From the NCBI GenBank assembly GCA_905116865.2, contig CAJHNH020004968.1, positions 124,001-188,000 on the forward strand: a stretch of 64,000 bases of DNA. Reading direction: 5' to 3'. Position numbers and translations under genes: made by a program. Every line of letters begins with the position of its first letter. The stretch's first letter is position 1. The notes under the pieces are model-generated. The model was not told the DNA's origin. It saw only the letters and a list, made by a program, of their open reading frames with translations, and did not search any database. Below, in pieces: positions 57,212-64,000 of the stretch. The stretch is from Candidula unifasciata. Lineage: Eukaryota > Mollusca > Gastropoda > Stylommatophora > Geomitridae.

Positions 57212-57443
57212 TGTATCCACGAAGATGATTTTCTTCAAAGATTCATCAGACTACACAATTCTGTTGAAAGCCTAGTAGCTTTAAATCAAGATTTTTTTTA
57301 AAGGAATGGCTTCTAAACAGGACAGGTTAAAAAAAATTTGCCTTAAAAAATATTACCTAAAGCTGTCTTTGCAATGGAGAAAAATAAAAAAAAAAAAAAG
57401 ATCATAGTGATGCAGACAGCAGATCTTCAATAGTGCTACAGAA
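57212..57443 (+). pseudogene. C-type exon K3 (stop-containing)
   Basis: The acceptor CCCCTCCAG and donor GAA|gtagct are kept. The frame reads CIHEDDFLQRFIRLHNSVES, LVALNQDFF and then a stop caused by a one-base change in a T run. Later, LPKAVFAMEKNKK-like text appears in another frame, with an expanded A run. The length of 232 is not a multiple of three. Decayed. Confidence 0.6.
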
Positions 57444-58525
57444 GTAGCTAGTATTATATTTGATCCATATTGTTGTCTCTGTGTCTCGCATAAAAAAATT
57501 TATATATATACATTTTGTTATGGTTCATGTTAAAGGTAAAATTACCGGAGTTTACTCATATGTAGAATGTGTATCACAACCGCTAGGTGGCTGTAGGTGA
57601 AATTCATGAGGAAGTCAAATGTGACCTGCAAAAATGCATTTTTTTGGTGTGTTCAGATGCACTTCACAAATTTTACACCACCGGGGGGAGGGGGGGGGGG
57701 GAGCCAGCATGTTACAATTTAGTTTGTAACAAATTAATTTAATTGCGCATTAACATACCAATAATTGCTTTGTTTCCTATAGTGGATCAATAGGGAAAAT
57801 GTCAGCACAGCAAGTAAATCCAATTATGCTTGCTATACATATACTTTTGTTGATTTTTTTTTTTTTTAATATTGGAATTATAAGCTGAATAGAAGTCCTT
57901 TATTTGTATTTGTAATGGTCATTTAAACTTGAAAACAAAACAAAATGGGTTTCATTATAAATAAAGTGTTTATGGAACAGGAGGCGTGGGAGGTTTTTGT
58001 TTTCATAAGTATTTTCTGCTTCTGTCATTCAGAGTATAATTACTTTGATAGCATATGTATTTAGTTGAGTACTGGGGACAGATTCTGACCAAGACGTGTA
58101 TCAGTGCTTTCTATATCACCTTGTTGCATGATAGCACATGCGTGTTGCGCATTTCTACACCAGGCACTATGGTCATTTATATGGAGTTTGGTGGTGTTAT
58201 TTTTTAAACATTGAGTTGAGCTCTTCTGTGTGCTTCTGTTTTGGTGATACAAATGGAATAATGGTGTCTGTGCAAAGGATATGATTGTGCCAAGATGACT
58301 ATACTGGGTCTGGTTTTGCAGTGTTATACAGTGGAGGCAGGCATTTGAGTGCAGTGCATCGGGAGTTAATGGTGGGCCTGCAGATCATTTAGCTGATGTG
58401 TTGGGCTTCCCTAGGGCGGACAAAATTGTATTGGATTACTGATGGTGACAGATGGGAGGGCCCACACTGTTGTAGAAACACTTGTTTGGCCTTGCATTTT
58501 ATTAGCTGCAAGTGTTATCTTTTAG

Positions 58526-58630
58526 GGAATCAAATCATGAACAGTTATTAAAGATGTTACTTTCTGGCAGTACTGTGAAGTTTGGGATGAATGACCTCTC
58601 GGAGGACATAGAGAGGCAAGTTGTTGAAAG
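58526..58630 (+). CDS. E-type exon E2 (open)
   Basis: After TATCTTTTAG the frame reads ESNHEQLLKMLLSGSTVKFG, then MNDLSEDIERQVVE and the donor AAG|gtcgag. 105 bases, the same phase at both ends (one extra base at the start, two at the end). The paralog E1 at 47401 has a stop. The sequence is helical and charged with no recognised domain. The donor is weaker than in other exons. Confidence 0.45.
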
Positions 58631-58684
58631 GTCGAGAATGTTAGTGTGTGTTTTTTTTAATTTGGTGTGGTGGTACCACTTATT

Positions 58685-58720
58685 TGGTTGTTTGGGGGGG
58701 GGGGGGGGGGGGGGGGGGGT
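58685..58720 (+). repeat. Poly(G) tract
   Basis: A run of about 35 G just downstream of E2. A shorter run lies at the same place after E1 (47522-47540). Confidence 0.8.
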
Positions 58721-59124
58721 AATGGGTGTAATGGGTGTTTCCTACAGATGGTGCTCCAGCTATTATGGATTCTTGTTCTGGGTTTTCAATTGGATAATCC
58801 CGACATCACTAGAACTCAATGTTTTTTGCAGCAGAGCGCTCACGGCTAGGACTTTGCAACAGAATCTGGAAATAGCTCTGGGGTGGTGAATTTTGTAAAG
58901 TCAGGTTCATTGAAGGCAGGACTCTTCCTTGCTCTTTGTGGTGACCTTCAAGCCACACATGGTATTCTGCTTTCTCACACTGGGATCTGTTGGTTGTCAA
59001 GGGTTGGGGGAGTATGTGGGTTAAGATCTTTCTCATAAGTCGGGGAGGGGTGATCTGTGTCATGCATTTGCTGAAAGCTAATTTGTCTTTTCACTGGCAT
59101 TTTTTGTTTAATTTTTAAAATGCT

Positions 59125-59270
59125 TTAACTCTTTGAGTCCCAGGGGGTTTAGCATTACAGGCCCAAGGGGTAGTCAAAAAAGACGTAAAATCGGCGCATC
59201 TTGCGTTCATTGGGCTTCTAGGTAGGAATCTATGAACGTATGACGCGTTCCTTGGGACTCAAAGAGTTAA
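59125..59270 (+). mobile_element. TTAA-flanked MITE (138 bp between TTAA sites)
   Basis: TTAA is followed by CTCTTTGAGTCCCAGG, and the other end is the exact inverse for 14 bases (TGGGACTCAAAGAG then TTAA). TTAA duplication and short perfect inverted repeats fit a piggyBac-derived MITE. No coding capacity. Confidence 0.88.
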
Positions 59271-59491
59271 GTGATTAAAAATTTGAAGCTTTAATGAGAG
59301 CATGGAAACTTTGTTGTATTACAATAGAACCTCGCTTGACGAGCATAATTTGTTCCAGAATCATACTTGTAAAGCAAAACAATTTTTCTCATATAATTTA
59401 ATGTAAAATACAATAATGCATTCTATGTCGAAAAAATACTCACAAAATGTTATTATAATGTTTATTCAAAGAAAATTATATACATATTGTT

Positions 59492-60173
59492 CATCATCAT
59501 CAGTTCTCGTTATGCCTAGTGGCACATGAGGCTTCAGAGAGGACTTTCCATGTTTTCCTGTCCTGTGCAATCTTCAGTGCAATTTTCCATGTCAAAGATG
59601 CTGCACTCATGGGCCACTTTCCATCGTTCGTCTCCATGTTGTTTTGGGCGCCCCTATTTTCTCTTTCCCTCTGGTTTCCATGTGAGAGCTGTTTTGGCAG
59701 GTATATCAGAAGTTATTCTCATAACGTGGCCAAGCCATTTCCATCTTCTCTTGGTAATCATACTGTCTTAAGTTTCTTGGTTTGTGGCTTGAAGTAGTTT
59801 AGTGTTTGAGATTGTATCTGGCCAGAAAATTTTGATAATTCTACGTAGACATGTGTGGTGGAAGGTGGACAGCTTGTGTGCATCCTTTTTGGTCATTCTC
59901 CAGCATTCCGCTCCATACAGAAGAACTGGCAAAATGATGCTCTTGTAGAGTCAGAGTTTCGTTCCTCTGCAGTAATTGTTGGATTTCCAGATTTGCCACA
60001 TCCTTCCAAAAGCAGCTCTAGCTTTGTTCAGACGTGACTGTATGTCTTCCTCTGTCCCTACCAGTAGGGACACCACACTGCCAAGATATGTGAAATGTTC
60101 TACATTTTCAAGTGATTGGTTACTTAAGGTCACTGGTTGTTGGTATGGACTGTTTGTCATGATCTTAGTTTTC
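59492..60173 (-). mobile_element. LINE 3' insertion nested in the Tigger relic
   Basis: TTATATACATATTGTT (59476-59491) and TTATATACATAATGTT (60174-60189) flank the insert, matching at 15 of 16 bases. On the minus strand it reads VEHFTYLGSVVSLLVGTEED and RLNKARAAFGRMWQIWKSNN and ends in a short GATGATGA tail. It is 5' truncated and is the same family as 41881-42540. Confidence 0.88.
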
Positions 60174-60401
60174 TTATATACATAATGTTAAGGAAAGTGA
60201 ATCTTCATCTTTTCTTCCACTGCGGAACAAACCCACCTGGAATGCGAATTCGATTTGCAGAAAACAAACAAAAATCGAAATAATTATGATACATACCTAA
60301 TTAGTTTTTACTAGAAAGATGTCCAGAGACATTTGTTTTTGACGTTGCTTCAAAATTTGGCAAAAATGCACACAGCATTATCATTAAATAAATTTGCAGC
60401 T

Positions 60402-60847
60402 CACCTAGCCACTTCCTTATTAGGGTGACGCTTCTCAATGTAAGACGCAACAGTTTCCCATGCTTTCAGCATTTCTCTTATTTCACCAGAAGATTGTTGC
60501 TTTTCTGTTACCTCCTCCTCCTCTGACAAACTTTCCTCCAAAACTTCTTGCTGTGAAGCACAATGAAACTCCATAAGATCTTTGGTGGTCAGCTCTTTGT
60601 TGTGCTCTTCCACAAGCTTTTCGATATCACTGTTATCCACCTCCAATCTTATGATTGTGGCCAAAGACACAATCTCGTTGACTACAGGTTCCACGGGTAC
60701 AGTCTCGAAATCCTTAAAGTCGCATTGGACAACGCTGTCTGGCCAAAGCTTCTTCCAAACAGAAGTTAGGGTTCCCTTGGTAGCCCCTTCCCACGCTTTG
60801 TCGATCGTCTTGAGGCAGGCAATGATGTGGAAGTGATTTTTCTTAAA
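60402..60847 (-). pseudogene. Tigger transposase C-terminal fragment
   Basis: About 148 codons are open on the minus strand: HFHIIACLKTIDKAW, TLTSVWKKLWPDSVV, VEPVVNEIVSLATIIRLEVD, EEHNKELTTKDLMEFH and SGEIREMLKAWETVASYIEK, then HPNKEVA. This is the region after the DDE core in Tigger transposase-like proteins (TIGD1 type), known by ID-x-AW, KLWP, EEH-x-x-ELTT and HP-x-K. The N-terminal helix-turn-helix and the catalytic core are missing, so it is a remnant. Confidence 0.82.
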
Positions 60848-60879
60848 CTCTCTGAGAGTGAGGTTGCGTTGTACACTCT

Positions 60880-61510
60880 GGATTACCCCCTATGTAGATT
60901 ATGGGTATACATAGCACTTATTTATGTTAGTACATATACCATGTATGTTTGCGCACTGATACTCCTTAGTATCTGTAAACAACCAAGTATTTAGGCCTAG
61001 GGTGCCTACTCTAATATTCCGCTGGATCTCTCCTTGATGGATGTGCTACAGTACTGCATACTATAATAACTGGCACACTTGGCACAACACCAGCAATTAC
61101 AGTTGTTACTATCTTGATGAGTCAACATTAACGCTTGTGATAGGCCACATAAACTTTAATGTTATTCACAGTATACGGCACAAGATGATGATGATTATTC
61201 ATTAACATATGTACGATAATAAATCTCTATTATCTACACGGACGATATAAAAGATTACAATCTTTTCTTAATGGACTCCTGCCATTATAAACTAAACAGA
61301 CATTAAACTGTCTCCCGCAAACAACGGCAAATCAAAACCTCACACAGAGAAAACGTTTCTATAAAACCCCATAAAGAGAAAATAGCCAACACACTGTTTC
61401 CGCTAACCCCGCGGAAACCACGTCCGACTTGGACAATGGAAATATCTCAACTCTTGAGCCTTTGTCTTCTATGGCCAGAATTTAATCAATGAATTAGGTC
61501 ATATAATTAC
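60880..61510 (+). other. No recognisable feature
   Basis: A/T-rich sequence without open frames or repeats that I could link to others in the window. Confidence 0.45.
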
Positions 61511-61519
61511 CTTCGCAAG

Positions 61520-61940
61520 AAACTAGCCTCAATCACCATTCTGTCCAGACCATCGTGATGTTTTACATGGCCAAAACATCTCAGCTTTTAGGAAAGGATG
61601 CTGTTTATGACCCAATTCTCCTTGGTGCTCAAATCATGTAGGTTTTCTTCCTTTTATTCTAAACATTTTTTAGTATAACTTCAGTTGTAAAGCTCGGAAT
61701 TTTTCTTCAATGACTGACTCCATGGCTCATACCCATAAGCTGCCTTGGTAAAGATGAGTGATCTCAACACTTTTAGACTTACTTCCAGGTGCTGTGCCAT
61801 TCCCATGTACCACACAAGGAGATTCTTAGCACAGTGCCCGAACGCCACAACACTAGCGATGATACAACTGTATTTATGTACCAGAATTAAATATGCCACG
61901 AACATTCATTTTGTAGGCTTCTTTTCTAATTTTAGTCTAG
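61520..61940 (-). mobile_element. LINE C-terminal relic
   Basis: On the minus strand LKVLRSLIFTKAAYGYEPWS is followed, with stops, by KLRCFGHVKHHDGLDRMVIE. These match the region after the reverse transcriptase core of a LINE ORF2 (K-x-x-RSL-x-x-x-x-x-YG-x-E-x-W, then FGH). Decayed. Confidence 0.6.
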
Positions 61941-62039
61941 TCGTCATTGTCAACCGCTTAGGGATTTCGAACATTGAAGACATCAGCAGACATGGAGTTT
62001 GGCCAAGGGACATAACTCCCACTAAGCCGGCCGAAGCAG

Positions 62040-63470
62040 TCCAGCTTACCGGCCAAATTTGACAGTAGAGCCGAAAAATGCTCTATAAACTCTACAAGCA
62101 ACTGATTATTTTGATGGTGGAGTATGGTTTGGAACTGCTAACATTATCTCATACCTAAGTAGTGAAGTTGGAATGTGCACGAAATGAAGCCGTGCAAGTC
62201 ATTTTGGATTGTACACGAAACACGCCAGTTGTGTGCGTGCGGCAAGAGAGATAACAGGGTTTACGGGCAAAAATATACCTTAAAATCTCAATGGACAGGA
62301 AACATTTTTTTTCTGCGTGAGGCATTAGGGGATAACAAGGGACAGCGGCTAAAAAAACTGGCTCTTGGATGGCACAGAGAGAAGTCACAATCAGAATGGT
62401 TTGTGCTGCCAAAATTGCGCGTGGTGAAGAATGGTTTGTAGTGCCGTCCCGCAAATCAGACTTGCACAGAGTGATATATACCTTAGACTGAGGCGCCGGA
62501 AATGGATAGCGGGGGAAAGAGGTGATCAATGAAAATTCACACTCTGCAACATCATAATATATACATACGGGTCTCTGGTGAGAAGTAAGAAAAGTGTGTG
62601 GGGTTTTGTTGCAAAGATGATTTGACACTGCTTGAAAACAGGGACCCTCGCGAACAACGTCACTACATCCAGTATGAGAATAGAGGTGGAAGCAGTAACG
62701 ACAGCTAGAGAACTGTGCAGCCCGACATATTGTGATTGTAACAGACTCACAGAGCATGCTTTGGCAAATTTAAACTGGTGTCCTGCGATCAAAGAGTCTT
62801 GCATCACTTGATAGGACCCGGATCAAGGGGATATGGAATTTCTGACCAGCATACTCAGGTGTCCGAGACAACGAGCAGGTTGATAGATTAGCTCCCGTCT
62901 TTGCTCTGGGCGGTGAGCTGTTATATGATAAAGCAGATGTAATGAAGGCTCTACAGTATCTATGGGATCAAATGGACAGTGCAAAAGAACAAATGGGGAA
63001 TCCATACACTGAAAGACTAATTCAGCTGGGGTTAGTAGAAAGGTTCTAGGAGATATTAAAGACTGAAGGGGATTCCGATTCCTTTTAAAAAAAAAAATTA
63101 AAAGTTCGACCACTTTCAGACTGCTGCTATGCTGCTAGCTAGCTAAGGCTGCTAGCAGTCTCCGTCTATATTTGTGGTTTGGTTTATTTGCGTCACTTTC
63201 ATGACTAAAGTTTTAGTATTTGCGCCGTCTCTGGGCTTGATGCTTCCTTCTCTGAAGGGGAGTATTAGTGATAGACTTTTACCCCACTAGGACATCACAC
63301 AAGCGATAAACACCCGATGACACAAAGTGCCACCATGTGAATGAGGATCACCGTGGAGAGGTCTCAGAGACCGCTTTCAGCTATTAGACCATATTTATGT
63401 TTAGGCTATATTGCGGCCCCTGGCAAGAGCCAGAGTAGGGCTTCAAATAACGAAAACTTGCATCTCACAA
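62040..63470 (+). mobile_element. RNase H-bearing LINE, 3' half with 3' UTR
   Basis: Broken plus-strand frames read LYKQLIILMVEYGLELL, KLECARNEAVQVILDCTRN, then IVTDSQSMLWQI, PAYSGVRDNEQVDRLAPV and GELLYDKADVMKALQYLWDQ, which is the end of reverse transcriptase followed by RNase H motifs. From about 63130 to 63470 a 3' untranslated block is shared with 10860-11220 (minus strand). Stops show it is dead. Confidence 0.7.
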
Positions 63471-63846
63471 GGATATGACTGGATTAGCAACAGTATCTGA
63501 AGGGGAAACAGAGACTTGCTTTTAATCAGGTTGCAGCTGGTACAATTAGCATGTCAACTCTTCATTGGTTACTGAAGACGGGGGTGAAGGACGTGTGGGA
63601 ATGTCCCGAGTGCAATGATGTCAATTCTTCCTTCATTCATTGAGTCACTAAGTATGCATGCGACTGTGAACTCTTGATCTCCTTAATGGTTTTCACTCTT
63701 GAGTTCACTGTGAATGCCCATGCATTTCGCTTTCCCCGAATTACTGATCTGGACTAAGATCCATGAACTCTGAAAATCTCAAAGTATACCAAGAAACCAA
63801 CTCGGCGAAGAAGTAGAAAACAACCCATGGCATCGGAACAGAAAAC

Positions 63847-64000
63847 ATGGCAGACGAGGGCACTCCAAGCACTGAACCCATCAAGCAGAAAAGCGCCAGC
63901 ACCAGACCCCACCATAAGCCCGATGCAGAGCCGCCCCAGGCAAAAACCGTTACCATTTTTTTAGGGCTAGCAGACCGCCGCCAGGACGCTGAAACCACTC
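63847..64000 (+). CDS. Open frame running off the window end
   Basis: The ATG at 63847 starts MADEGTPSTEPIKQKSASTR, continues PHHKPDAEPPQAKTVTIF and stays open to the last base (51 codons). It is polar and Pro/Lys-rich. It could be the N-terminus of a LINE ORF1 or of a host protein. The window ends before this can be decided. Confidence 0.3.
   Translation, partial: MADEGTPSTEPIKQKSASTRPHHKPDAEPPQAKTVTIFLGLADRRQDAETT

Larger units (their letters stand above)
59320..60850 (-). mobile_element. Tigger (pogo-type) DNA transposon relic
   Basis: The 3' end at 59322 reads CAATAGAACCTCGCTTGACG next to TA, typical of Tigger inverted ends, and the 3' untranslated part continues to 59490 and from 60174 to 60400. 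The C-terminal transposase region is at 60402-60847. A LINE has inserted into the 3' part. The 5' half with the DNA-binding domain is missing. Confidence 0.8.

Noticed and set aside
62155..62757. 200-codon minus-strand gene
   Set aside because: The plus strand of the same stretch carries recognisable LINE reverse transcriptase and RNase H motifs, and the minus frame has no known motif.
63741..63998. Minus-strand membrane protein
   Set aside because: It overlaps a plus-strand frame with a proper ATG and more natural composition. The hydrophobic text mirrors its Pro/Lys-rich codons.

Overview
The window is intergenic/intronic animal DNA. It has A/T-rich non-coding sequence, GT-AG-bounded short exons, many decayed LINEs, DNA transposons, SINEs, minisatellites and long poly(G) tracts, and no operon-like packing, rRNA or true tRNA gene. 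The element mix (SCAN-type Gypsy gag relics with Glu-Arg repeats, RTE-like and RNase H-bearing LINEs, tRNA-derived SINEs, hAT, Tigger, mariner and piggyBac-like pieces) fits a lophotrochozoan invertebrate, most likely a mollusc. That assignment is inference. No complete host gene can be read from end to end.

The one host signal with structure is a plus-strand locus running through nearly the whole window, built from repeated short exons. Three module types recur in the same order. Module A is 42 codons (19872, 34299, 53015). Module B is 31-40 codons (21173, 39880, 55140). Module C is 69-76 codons where intact, with eight copies (1311, 3479, 22690, 25151, 26124, 44155, 46227, 57212). A further exon-like segment E follows the C exons in the last two units (47401, 58526). 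Every open A, B and C exon is bounded by AG and GT and has a whole number of codons, so units can be added or lost without breaking frame. The layout reads ...C-C | A-B-C-C-C | A-B-C-C-E | A-B-C-E. Several C copies are broken by frameshifts, stops or insertions, so this is a gene or gene cluster growing by tandem duplication while also decaying. I do not recognise the protein family.

Large direct duplications underlie this layout. Positions 1-6470 match 23906-28385, 34060-47660 matches 52820-58730 in pieces, and 43330-44250 matches 45340-46320. Paralogous empty sites, for example for the hAT MITE at 28024-28210, allow relative dating of insertions.

The rest is mobile DNA, often nested. Main items are a hAT transposon with a decayed transposase (about 6690-9899), a processed RPL23A pseudogene with target-site duplication (12243-12780), a piggyBac-like element (14000-14900), Gypsy gag relics (15503, 30780), a small relic resembling a virus-like DNA-packaging ATPase on the minus strand (16063-16470), an internally deleted LINE with a perfect 13-bp duplication (23018-23727), an RNase H LINE (35950-37484), a LINE head-to-tail junction (41868/41881) and a LINE nested in a Tigger element (59320-60850). 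All coordinates and frames were read by eye, and family names come from remembered family features, not from a search.
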